Of a DNA stretch of 5,657 bases, positions 1-5,657 are shown one piece after another. The stretch's first letter is position 1; each line of letters opens with the position of its first letter. The stretch lies in the NCBI GenBank assembly GCA_030039655.1, contig JASHVC010000363.1, forward strand, positions 1-5,657, written 5' to 3'. Under the pieces are notes generated by a model that ran no database searches, was not told the DNA's origin, and was given only the letters and a program-made list of their open reading frames with translations. A program made the translations under genes and the position numbers. This DNA comes from Xanthobacteraceae bacterium (GTDB lineage: Bacteria; Pseudomonadota; Alphaproteobacteria; Rhizobiales; Xanthobacteraceae).

Positions 1-965
1 TGGCTCATGAACGACAGGTTCGGATAGACGTTGCTGTTCCAGCGCCGCACTTCCAGCACGCGCCGCGTTTCCTGCTTCCCCTTCTTCCTTTCCAGCGCCG
101 CGATGTATTCGCGGAATAATGGGTCTTTGAGCGCAGCCACGAGTTTAGCGTCGTCATGATAATCGCCAAGATAAGAATGGCCGTTCGGGTAGGCCCAAAT
201 GCCGACCTGGGATTCCCAGAAGCTGTAAGGCGCTCCGTTCTGTCGCATCTGACGAATGGCGATCTCGCCCGAGCCGTCGGAGAACACATCGTCCGATTGC
301 TGCTGCGCCGCGTCGATGGAAGAGCGGTGCGTGAACCACGGATGCGCCGCGTCGCACAAGTTTTCCAGATAGAGCTTCCAGTTCGCGTCGTAGGCGTGCT
401 TGAACACGCCGCCCGCGACTTCGATCTCGCCGTCTGGCGCGCGATCGACCATGTCGTCGAGCGATGTAGTCATGTGACCGAGGAAGTCTTGCAGGCTCGG
501 ACCATCCGGCGCCTCGCTGGCAAACACGAAGCCGCGATAACTTTGCACGCGCGGCACCTGCACCATAGCGGTTCTCGGACTTTTAGGATCGAAATCACGC
601 GAATAGCCGTGCTGCAACGGCACCGCCTTCAGCCGGCCGTCCAGATGATAGGTCCAGCCGTGATAGCAGCACTGAAATTCATCAGTGTTGCCCTTTTCAT
701 TCGCAACCACGAGCGAGCCGCGATGAGCGCATTGGTTATGGATGACGCAAATCTTGCCTTCGGCATCGCGCACTAGAACCACGGGCTTGCGGCCGATGAA
801 GCCGCGGAAATAGTCGCCGGGATTTTTGACCTGGCTCTCGTGACCGACATAGATCCAGGCGACGCCGAAGATGCGTTCAAGCTCGAGCGCGAAGATCGCC
901 GGATCGGTGTACACTTGCCGGTGCACGCGGCCGGGCTGAATGAAGCGCGACAGGTCTTCCTGCAT
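1..965 (-). CDS. Rieske aromatic ring-hydroxylating oxygenase large (alpha) subunit, 3' end cut by window
   Basis: Large subunits of this family take electrons from a ferredoxin or reductase and insert O2 into an aromatic ring or related substrate in the cytoplasm. My reverse-strand translation is open for 321 residues without a stop. The Rieske [2Fe-2S] motif is complete: C79-x-H81, 17 residues, C99-x2-H102, with the usual HRG after H81 and HGW at 102-104. The catalytic domain opens with NWK (195-197) and ENLCDAAHPWFTH (201-213), supplying D205, H208 and H213: the electron-bridging Asp and both iron His. The last iron ligand, usually a distal Asp, would lie beyond the window. Family members have about 400-460 residues, so about a quarter is missing. 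The ATG at 965 is the only ATG/GTG/TTG after the in-frame stop about 14 codons upstream. No clear ribosome site precedes it. Divergent from the transporter at 1166. Substrate unknown; family call very safe. Confidence 0.95.
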   Translation of the reverse strand, partial: MQEDLSRFIQPGRVHRQVYTDPAIFALELERIFGVAWIYVGHESQVKNPGDYFRGFIGRKPVVLVRDAEGKICVIHNQCAHRGSLVVANEKGNTDEFQCCYHGWTYHLDGRLKAVPLQHGYSRDFDPKSPRTAMVQVPRVQSYRGFVFASEAPDGPSLQDFLGHMTTSLDDMVDRAPDGEIEVAGGVFKHAYDANWKLYLENLCDAAHPWFTHRSSIDAAQQQSDDVFSDGSGEIAIRQMRQNGAPYSFWESQVGIWAYPNGHSYLGDYHDDAKLVAALKDPLFREYIAALERKKGKQETRRVLEVRRWNSNVYPNLSFMS

Positions 966-1003
966 CTCGATAATGCGCCGGTTTTGCCTAGTTGCTCGGA
1001 AGA

Positions 1004-1030
1004 ATTATCGCACGCTGCGCTCATCGACAA
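1004..1030 (-). promoter_or_regulatory. possible sigma-70 promoter for the Rieske oxygenase gene
   Basis: Read on the minus strand, a TTGTCG box (1030-1025) and a GATAAT box (1009-1004) are separated by 15 bases. This would start transcription near 998 and give a leader of roughly 33 bases before the ATG at 965. The -10 box differs from consensus at one position, but the spacer is shorter than ideal. This is a consensus match only and other choices exist in the same region. Confidence 0.3.
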
Positions 1031-1105
1031 GCCGCGCCAGCGTCGCCTTTCCGCGCTCGGCTCGCCAATCGCCGACCCGCCCGCTGGCCGGACCTATTAG
1101 AATTT

Positions 1106-1116
1106 GCAATAATTGC
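1106..1116. promoter_or_regulatory. 11-base palindrome in the divergent promoter region, candidate operator
   Basis: GCAAT-A-ATTGC is a perfect 5+1+5 inverted repeat. It lies in the only AT-rich stretch of the 200-base gap between the divergent oxygenase and transporter genes and overlaps the candidate -35 box of the transporter (1113-1118). Such a site could bind a dimeric regulator controlling both directions. No regulator gene is present in the window, so its family cannot be named. A match of this length can also arise by chance. Confidence 0.35.
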
Positions 1117-1140
1117 GGCTGCCACCGAGGCAAATATAAG
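1113..1140 (+). promoter_or_regulatory. probable sigma-70 promoter for the transporter/dioxygenase pair
   Basis: TTGCGG (1113-1118) and TATAAG (1135-1140) are separated by 16 bases. They place a start of transcription at about 1147, just ahead of the strong Shine-Dalgarno sequence GGAGGA (1155-1160). Position, spacing and local AT-richness agree, but the -35 box matches consensus only in its first half. The palindrome at 1106-1116 overlaps the -35, so repression by a bound regulator is plausible. Confidence 0.4.
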
Positions 1141-1165
1141 TTGTGGCGGGTCGGGGAGGAGTAAA

Positions 1166-2485
1166 ATGAGTGACGCAGTCGCGGCTCCGAGCGTTGCGGT
1201 TCCGACCGTCAATCAGATCTATAAGGTCGCGCTGGCGAGCATCATCGGCTCGGTTATCGAACAATACGACTTCCTCGTCACCGGCGTGATTGCGGCCACC
1301 GTCTGGCCGGACATCTTCTTCAAGGAGCGAGGCCTCAAAAGCGCCGCAGCATCCATCACCACCTACGGCCTCGGGATCATCATCCGTCCTGTCGGCGCTT
1401 TCATTTTCGGCTACCTGGCCGACCGCAACGGCCGCAAGGACGCCTTGGTCTACGCGCTGGTGTTAATGGGACTGAGCACGCTGGCGATCGGACTGACGCC
1501 GACCTACGCCAGCGCGGGCGCCGCGGCGCCGGTGCTGCTGGTGATTTTCCGCCTGCTGCAGGGCATCAGCTTCGGCGCCGAGTTCGGCACAGCCTCGACG
1601 TGGGTGGTCGAGCAGGCGGCGCGCTCGAAGTATCGCGCCTTCTGGGGCGCCTGGGTCGGCTTCGCCATCCCGCTCGGGCTGTTGCTCGGCTTCGGGTCAG
1701 TGATTCTGGTGAAATCACTGATGACGCCGGAGGCCTTCATCGATTGGGGCTGGCGTATCTTCTTCGTCATCGGCTTTCTGGTGGCGATCGTCGGCCTGAT
1801 CATCCGGACGCGTACGCTGGACAGCTTTGTTTTCGAGCAACACAAGCAGCAGATCGCTATCCTGCAAAATCCTGCGCTGCAGGTGTGGAAGGAAATGCCG
1901 CTGACTATTCTCCGCACCTCGCTGGTGAACGCCATGTTCGGCGGCGCATTCTTCCTCTACTTCGTGTTTGGTACGAATTACATGAAACAGGTCGGGTTCA
2001 CTGGCAATCAACCGGAGACCATCGGGTTGATCGCGGCTGCCTTTATGCTGGTGTTCATGATTGTCGGCTCGCTGCTCGCCGACCATCTCAATCGGCGCAC
2101 CATTCTGTTGATCGCCGCCATCGTGTTTCTGGTCTTTGCCGTGCCGAACTTTTATTTGATCAGCACTGGCAATTTCTGGCTGGCAACGCTTGGCGACATT
2201 ATCGGTTTCGGCTTCGTGTTCGGCTTTGGTTACGGCGCGATCCCGACGTTCTACACGGAGAATTTCCCGACCCGCTATCGCGCCTCGGGCGCCAGTGCCG
2301 GTTATCAGATCGCCCAGGTCTATGGCGGCGGGCTCATCCCAATCATTGCCGGGCTGATCCTCGCCAAATACGGCGTGAAAGGCGCATATCCGTATATTGG
2401 CGGCCTGGTGATGGTCTACGCGGTGGCGGCTATCATCGCGATCCTGCGCACGCCGGAAACCAAGGGCAAGAGTCTGGAAAACTGA
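1166..2485 (+). CDS. MFS transporter, metabolite:H+ symporter (MHS) family
   Basis: A 439-residue inner-membrane protein of about 12 hydrophobic segments, expected to import an organic acid or zwitterion with protons. MHS hallmarks are visible. EQYDF (32-36) is a variant of the usual EWYDF in helix 1. The motif-A loop GYLADRNGRK is at 82-91. RLLQG followed by FGAEFG spans 129-141. WGWRIFF is at 194-200. FPTRYRASG (367-375) precedes helix 11, and PETKGKSLE (430-438) forms the tail. Relatives include ProP, ShiA and KgtP, but nothing fixes the substrate. I chose the ATG at 1166 because GGAGGA (1155-1160) lies 5 bases upstream. The frame stays open back to 992, but that extension has no ribosome site and would run through the promoter region. 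Location beside two oxygenases suggests it carries their substrate. A 110-base gap without a clear terminator leads to the next gene, so co-transcription is likely. Confidence 0.93.
   Translation: MSDAVAAPSVAVPTVNQIYKVALASIIGSVIEQYDFLVTGVIAATVWPDIFFKERGLKSAAASITTYGLGIIIRPVGAFIFGYLADRNGRKDALVYALVLMGLSTLAIGLTPTYASAGAAAPVLLVIFRLLQGISFGAEFGTASTWVVEQAARSKYRAFWGAWVGFAIPLGLLLGFGSVILVKSLMTPEAFIDWGWRIFFVIGFLVAIVGLIIRTRTLDSFVFEQHKQQIAILQNPALQVWKEMPLTILRTSLVNAMFGGAFFLYFVFGTNYMKQVGFTGNQPETIGLIAAAFMLVFMIVGSLLADHLNRRTILLIAAIVFLVFAVPNFYLISTGNFWLATLGDIIGFGFVFGFGYGAIPTFYTENFPTRYRASGASAGYQIAQVYGGGLIPIIAGLILAKYGVKGAYPYIGGLVMVYAVAAIIAILRTPETKGKSLEN
1697..1721. repeat. 9-bp perfect inverted repeat inside the transporter gene
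   Basis: TCAGTGATT (1697-1705) and AATCACTGA (1713-1721) are exact reverse complements around a 7-base spacer, so the transcript could form a 9-bp hairpin. It encodes the segment around residues 178-186 (SVILVKSLM), probably at a helix end and loop of the transporter. No T-run follows, so it is not a classical terminator. A repeat of this length is only mildly surprising in 5.6 kb. Confidence 0.6.
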
Positions 2486-2595
2486 TCGCCAGACTGCCGA
2501 TCGCGCGACCCAACCACGTTTTTCGGCGTTCTTGCCGACCTGTCGCTTTTGGAGGAAACTCCCACAAAGTCGCTGGTCCGACGGAGGATTCGCCG

Positions 2596-3483
2596 ATGGA
2601 TATCATCCCGCTGCGTAAAGGCTTTGGCGCCGAGTTGCGCGGCGTCACGCTGGCCGACGTCGCGGCCGACGATGTCGCCTACAAGGCGGTGCGCGCGGCC
2701 TTTGAGGAATACTCGGTTCTGCTCTTTCGCGATCAGGACGTGAGCGACGAGACACAGATCGCTTATTCGCGCCGCTTCGGCCCGCTGGAAGTGACCAAGG
2801 TCGGCTCGGAGGGTTTCGGCACCAACTTGGTCATCCTCAAGACGCTCGATGACAACGGCAACGTTGTGCCGGAAGATCACCGGTTGGCGCTGCGCAACAA
2901 GGCGAACCAGCTTTGGCATACGGACAGCCCATTCAAGCGCCTGCCAGCGCTGGCGTCCGTGCTTTCCTCGCGCATCATCCCTGGCCGCGGCGGCGAGACT
3001 GAATTCGTCTCGACGCGACTTGCCTTCGAGCGGCTCGATGCGACGCTGCGCACGCGGCTGGAAAACTCCTTTGCGTGGCACGACTACGCCTATTCGCGCG
3101 GCAAGATCGCTCCCGGTCTGGCGAGCCCCGCGGAGCGGGCGGCGCTGCCGCCACAATGCTGGCGGCTGGTCTGGAAGAATCCCGTCAACGGCCGTGGCGC
3201 GCTTTACCTCGCATCGCACGCTTACGCGATCGAAGGCATGGACGACACCGCAGGCAAAAAGCTGCTCGGCGAGTTGATGGACGGCGCTACCACACCCGGC
3301 CTAAGCTACCTGCACACATGGGACAAAGGCGACGTGATCATGTGGGACAACCGCGCCACCATGCATCGCGGGCGGCCGTGGCCGGCGAACGAGCCACGCT
3401 ACATGGTGCGAACCACAATCTCCGCCAGCGTTGCCGACGGGCTTGAGTCCATGCGCGCGCCGCCGCGCCAAGCGGCCGAATGA
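2596..3483 (+). CDS. TfdA/TauD-family Fe(II)/2-oxoglutarate-dependent dioxygenase
   Basis: A 295-residue cytoplasmic enzyme that should couple oxidative decarboxylation of 2-oxoglutarate to hydroxylation of a small acid. TfdA itself cleaves aryloxyacetates such as 2,4-D, TauD acts on taurine and AtsK on alkyl sulfates. The iron triad is complete: H108 and D110 in NQLWHTDSPF, and H257 in WDNRATMHRGRP (250-261). R268 and R272 in RYMVR match the spacing of the 2-oxoglutarate and substrate arginines of TauD. From memory, NQLWH-DS-F, GGETEF (132-137) and GDVIMWDNR (245-253) resemble TfdA more closely than TauD, and the length is close to TfdA (about 287). A true TfdA substrate is not proven. The ATG at 2596 follows GGAGG (2583-2587) with 8-base spacing. 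The open frame running back to 1600 is a shadow of the transporter. Probably second gene of the transporter operon. Confidence 0.9.
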   Translation: MDIIPLRKGFGAELRGVTLADVAADDVAYKAVRAAFEEYSVLLFRDQDVSDETQIAYSRRFGPLEVTKVGSEGFGTNLVILKTLDDNGNVVPEDHRLALRNKANQLWHTDSPFKRLPALASVLSSRIIPGRGGETEFVSTRLAFERLDATLRTRLENSFAWHDYAYSRGKIAPGLASPAERAALPPQCWRLVWKNPVNGRGALYLASHAYAIEGMDDTAGKKLLGELMDGATTPGLSYLHTWDKGDVIMWDNRATMHRGRPWPANEPRYMVRTTISASVADGLESMRAPPRQAAE

Positions 3484-3506
3484 GGTCCGGCTGACGAAGG
3501 ATGCCA

Positions 3507-3524
3507 GTTGTCTTCCGAGACAGC
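3507..3524 (+). terminator. weak terminator-like hairpin after the TfdA-like gene
   Basis: GTTGTCT (3507-3513) and AGACAGC (3518-3524) form a 7-bp stem with one G-T wobble around a TCCG tetraloop, 24 bases after the stop codon. No T-run follows directly; the nearest run of six T lies about 30 bases on. It could mark the transcript end or stabilise the 3' end, but it does not meet the usual intrinsic-terminator pattern. Confidence 0.3.
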
Positions 3525-3740
3525 AGCTTACGAGATGGCAGCTCGCGATATCACTTTTTTCTGAAGACGTGCGCCTCGATGATTTCCTGACCCACCACTA
3601 AGCTGGCAGGCAACCGCAGTTGCGTTGCGAAGCTGGGGGACCTTACGCCGGGTCAGACCGACCGGCCGTCGGCAAAGTCCAGGCTTGAAGATCAGGCTCG
3701 GCGACACGCACATTGAGGCGAAATTGCGCCCCAGTGCAAG

Positions 3741-3749
3741 TTATCCACG
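3741..3749 (+). promoter_or_regulatory. single DnaA-box-like 9-mer
   Basis: TTATCCACG matches the strong DnaA box consensus TTATCCACA at 8 of 9 positions and lies in the most AT-rich stretch of the window. I see no second box, and no dnaA, dnaN, repA or partition gene nearby, so an origin is not supported. It may be chance or an isolated DnaA-binding site. Confidence 0.2.
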
Positions 3750-3844
3750 TAACTAACATTAATTCAGAAACAAGCGAATTGACTTCGAGGCATCACTATC
3801 GGCGACTAGTAGGTCTCCTCGGGCGTGCGCAAAAGGGTGAGTTC

Positions 3845-4267
3845 GTGCGTGTCGCTGTCACGGTACCGAGCTTTATCGAGATCACGATATTAGCGTCGCT
3901 AGTGGCCTTGGTCGCTTGGCCTGACGCGTGCGCCGCCGATTCGACGGTCATCACGCTGTCCTGCGACGGAACCACCACGAGTTTGCCCTCCGAAAAGCAG
4001 GACCCGGTTACCAAAGTGGGGGTGGTGGTGAATTTGGCCCAACGCGATATATCTTTTGCGGGCTACACAATTCCAATTACAAAAATGGACACCACCACCA
4101 TCGGCTTCGAGGGTGACCTCAAACGAGTGGACTTTGAATTGGCGCTGAATACGTCTGTGGCGGGACATGTTGATCGGGTCACCGGTGCGTTTAGCGCGAC
4201 AATATTCAAAGGATTAAGTTGGACCGACTGGAAGCTTTCTTGTAAGCCGGTGACTCCCTTGTTCTGA
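3845..4267 (+). CDS. small secreted protein of unknown function
   Basis: 140 residues when started at the GTG at 3845. AAGGG (3833-3837) lies 7 bases upstream. The product then begins with a Sec-type signal peptide: an Arg at residue 2, a hydrophobic core at about residues 9-25, and an ACAA-D cleavage region near residues 30-33. The mature part of about 107 residues is rich in beta-prone Val/Thr and has two cysteines, in LSCDG near its start and KLSCKP near its end, which could form a periplasmic disulfide. From memory, the GHVDRVTG and KLSCKP pattern resembles a family of uncharacterised exported proteins common in Bradyrhizobium and relatives. A TTG start at 3713 would add 44 polar residues ahead of the signal peptide, from an AT-rich stretch without a ribosome site, so I prefer the GTG. 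Its function and any link to neighbouring genes are unknown. Confidence 0.7.
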   Translation: MRVAVTVPSFIEITILASLVALVAWPDACAADSTVITLSCDGTTTSLPSEKQDPVTKVGVVVNLAQRDISFAGYTIPITKMDTTTIGFEGDLKRVDFELALNTSVAGHVDRVTGAFSATIFKGLSWTDWKLSCKPVTPLF

Positions 4268-4352
4268 TCGCTGAGCGAACACGCCCGCGCATTGTCTCGC
4301 AGCGACCCGACGAAAGAGAGCGAGCACGCCGCTTGAATCGAAGACCGGGCCT

Positions 4353-5396
4353 TTGACCACGCGGCTTGACGAGGCACCGTTGCCGCTCCGGTTCGACGGA
4401 CCCGATGACCTCGACGATTTCCTGACCAGGCCAAGCAAAGCGCTCGCCGCCGATCTTGCGGCCATCGACGGCGACATCATGGTGCTCGGCGTCGGCGGCA
4501 AGATGGGGCCGACGCTGGCGCGACTCGCCCGCAATGCCGCGCCCGATAAACGCGTGATCGGAGTCGCACGATTTAGCGAGCCGCATTTGCGCGAGAAGCT
4601 CAACGCGGCCGGCATCGAGATTGTCGCCTGCGACTTGCTCGACCGCGCGTCGGCGCAGAAATTGCCGCAAGTCCGCAACATCGTCTTCATGGCTGGGCGC
4701 AAGTTCGGTGCGCAGGATAGTCAGGCGCTGACCTGGGCGATGAACGTGCATGTGCCGGCGACGGTCGCCGAGATTTTTCGCGACTCCCGCATTGTCGCCT
4801 TCTCGACCGGGGGCGTTTATCCGTTCGTCGGCACAGCGAGCGGCGGGGCGACGGAAGATATGCCACTGCTTGGCCCCGGCGAATATGCGCAATCCTGTGT
4901 TGGGCGTGAGCGCATGTTCGAATATTTCTCGCAAATCCACCGCACGCCCGGTCGGCTGTTCCGCCTGAACTATGCGATCGATATGCGCTACGGCGTTTTG
5001 TTTGACGTGGCCTGCAAGGTCCGCGACAAACAATCGGTCAATGTTCGGATGGGCCATGTCAACGTCATCTGGCAGGGTGAGGCCAACGCGCTGGCGCTGC
5101 GGTGCCTGCGTCATGCAACAGCTCCGACCACGCCCATCAACGTGTCCGGTCCCGAAACCATTTCGGTGCGTTGGCTCGCCCAAGAGTTCGCCGATCGTCT
5201 TGGCGAGAAAGCCCTGATTGTCGGCGAAGAAGCGCCGACGGCGTTGCTCACCAACACGGCGCAGTCGGTGCGGCTGTTCGGCAAGCCGTGCGTGCCGCTC
5301 GCAAGGATGATCGACTGGACTGCCGACTGGGTCGCCAACAACCGTCCTAGTTTCAACAAGCCGACCCACTTCGAGGTACGCGATGGCGTCTACTGA
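4353..5396 (+). CDS. NAD(P)-dependent epimerase/dehydratase-like protein (atypical extended SDR)
   Basis: 347 residues, cytoplasmic. A Rossmann fold is indicated by VLGVGGKMG (44-52, glycine loop), an Arg after beta-2 (VAR, 71-73, which favours NADP), CDLLD (93-97) and NVHVP (131-135). STGGVY (151-156) sits where SDRs place the catalytic Ser/Thr. The expected tyrosine is Y178 in GEYAQSC, but the YxxxK lysine is replaced by Cys182, so classical SDR catalysis is doubtful. From memory, the N-terminal stretch (LDDFLTRPS, 20-28, to the glycine loop) is conserved in similar proteins of Rhizobiales and planctomycetes. This supports the long form over a start at Met43. No ATG or GTG lies between the in-frame stop at 4272-4274 and this point; TTG at 4353 is the first usable start and has only a weak ACCGGG upstream. 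TTG at 4380 is an alternative. The 3' end overlaps the acetyltransferase gene. The reaction is unknown. Confidence 0.82.
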   Translation: MTTRLDEAPLPLRFDGPDDLDDFLTRPSKALAADLAAIDGDIMVLGVGGKMGPTLARLARNAAPDKRVIGVARFSEPHLREKLNAAGIEIVACDLLDRASAQKLPQVRNIVFMAGRKFGAQDSQALTWAMNVHVPATVAEIFRDSRIVAFSTGGVYPFVGTASGGATEDMPLLGPGEYAQSCVGRERMFEYFSQIHRTPGRLFRLNYAIDMRYGVLFDVACKVRDKQSVNVRMGHVNVIWQGEANALALRCLRHATAPTTPINVSGPETISVRWLAQEFADRLGEKALIVGEEAPTALLTNTAQSVRLFGKPCVPLARMIDWTADWVANNRPSFNKPTHFEVRDGVY

Positions 5397-5657
5397 GGCG
5401 CCGCAGCTCACGCCCCTCACCGAAGACCGCATCCCCGGCTGCATGGCGCTTTCAGCCGAGGCCGGCTGGAACCAAACTCCGGACGATTGGGCCGTGTTCC
5501 TTCGCCGCGGCACCGTGTTTGGACTTCTGGACGAAGGCGTTCCTGTCGCCAGCGGCGCCATCCTCCCCTATCCGAACGACTTTGCCTGGATCAGCATGGT
5601 GCTGGTCACCGCCGAGCGGCGCCGCGAACGCATCGGCACGCGCATCCTGGAAACGTG
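5383..5657 (+). CDS. GNAT-family N-acetyltransferase, C-terminal part cut by window
   Basis: 91 residues are visible and the frame is open to the window end. The layout is that of a GNAT fold: an N-terminal strand and helices ([15 protein letters not shown], 15-29), strands with GLLDEG (47-52) and ASGAILPYP (56-64), then WISMVLV (69-75) as the long central strand. It runs into [13 protein letters not shown] (78-90), the acetyl-CoA pyrophosphate loop. In the usual R/Q-x-x-G-x-G/A, the first Gly is Arg83 and the second is kept as G85, a common variation. Family members acetylate amino groups of small molecules or proteins; nothing here identifies the acceptor. The ATG at 5383 has GAGG (5372-5375) 7 bases upstream and overlaps the SDR stop by 14 bases, so translation of the two is probably coupled. 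Confidence 0.85.
   Translation, partial: MASTEAPQLTPLTEDRIPGCMALSAEAGWNQTPDDWAVFLRRGTVFGLLDEGVPVASGAILPYPNDFAWISMVLVTAERRRERIGTRILET

Larger units (their letters stand above)
3484..3844. other. 361-base intergenic region without a convincing gene
   Basis: No frame here looks coding; the short minus-strand frame at 3528-3713 has no recognisable motif or ribosome site. The left end carries a small hairpin (3507-3524), and a 5-bp hairpin GCAAC-CGCA-GTTGC sits at 3610-3623. Base composition falls sharply in the line 3721-3780 (23 of 60 bases G or C), unlike the flanking genes. That patch includes TTATCCACG (3741-3749) and a TTGACT box (3779-3784) that could be a -35 element, with a poor GACTAG (3804-3809) at 19-base spacing as its partner for the gene at 3845. 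A 19-base stretch at 3573-3591 resembles the 5' coding part of the SDR gene downstream. Confidence 0.6.

Noticed and set aside
156..776. 206-codon plus-strand open frame across the Rieske gene
   Set aside because: It is antisense to a reading frame with a complete Rieske motif and iron-site residues. Its own translation has no recognisable motif and it has no ribosome site.
992..1165. Upstream extension of the transporter frame by 58 codons
   Set aside because: It has no ribosome site, it crosses the promoter region and its residues do not resemble an MHS N-terminus. ATG 1166 has GGAGGA at ideal distance.
2548..2562. GGAG-GAAA-CTCC mini hairpin with GNRA-type loop between transporter and dioxygenase genes
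   Set aside because: The stem is only 4 bp and no T-run or start codon is linked to it. It is too short to call a regulatory element.
1600..2595. Long extension of the TfdA-like frame into the transporter
   Set aside because: It is out of frame with a clear membrane protein and has no family resemblance. The gene proper starts at 2596 after GGAGG.
2416..3219. 267-codon minus-strand open frame over the TfdA-like gene
   Set aside because: It is a shadow of a high-GC coding frame; the sense strand carries the full catalytic triad.
4021..4099. 10-base inverted repeat GGTGGTGGTG / CACCACCACC in the secreted protein gene
   Set aside because: Low-complexity codons for Val-Val-Val and Thr-Thr-Thr explain it, and the arms are 59 bases apart.
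4268..4278. TCGCT-G-AGCGA palindrome just after the secreted gene
   Set aside because: The one-base centre cannot form an RNA hairpin loop with the full stem and no T-run follows. It is not supported as a terminator.
4206..5561. 451-codon minus-strand open frame, longer than the SDR it overlaps
   Set aside because: It spans the SDR, the GNAT start and the end of the secreted gene in antisense, lacks any domain signature and is rich in Arg/His as expected of an antisense frame. The sense frame has a Rossmann motif.
1..5657. Search for CRISPR arrays, transposases, tRNA genes, toxin-antitoxin or phage genes
   Set aside because: No regularly spaced repeats, tRNA-like cloverleaf, integrase or transposase motifs were seen on reading both strands.

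Overview
This window looks like chromosomal DNA from an alphaproteobacterium of the Bradyrhizobium/Rhodopseudomonas type (Rhizobiales). This is inferred from the moderately high GC (about 60% by eye), the codon use, and the resemblance of several products, above all a small secreted protein, to families I recall from that group. No genus can be fixed from the sequence alone. There are six protein genes. Two are cut by the window edges.

Left part (1-3483): a divergent catabolic cluster. On the minus strand is the N-terminal three quarters of a Rieske non-heme iron ring-hydroxylating oxygenase large subunit (1-965, 3' end outside the window). A 200-base divergent promoter region separates it from a plus-strand MFS transporter of the metabolite:H+ symporter (MHS) type (1166-2485). 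This is followed after 110 bases by a TfdA/TauD-type Fe(II)/2-oxoglutarate dioxygenase (2596-3483). The simplest reading is uptake of an organic acid, probably aromatic or aryloxy, and its attack by one or both oxygenases. The substrate cannot be read from the sequence.

Middle part (3484-4352): a gene-poor spacer of about 360 bases with a small hairpin, an AT-rich patch and a single DnaA-box-like 9-mer. It is followed by a small secreted protein of unknown function (3845-4267), probably started at a GTG rather than at the far-upstream TTG.

Right part (4353-5657): an atypical NAD(P)-binding SDR/epimerase-like protein (TTG start, no YxxxK lysine). Its last 14 bases overlap the start of a GNAT-family acetyltransferase that runs off the window. 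The overlap suggests translational coupling.

I see no tRNA, rRNA, CRISPR array, transposase or defence system. The genes belong to known superfamilies. What deserves a second look is their combination, the divergent regulatory region and the degenerate SDR active site, rather than a wholly new system.
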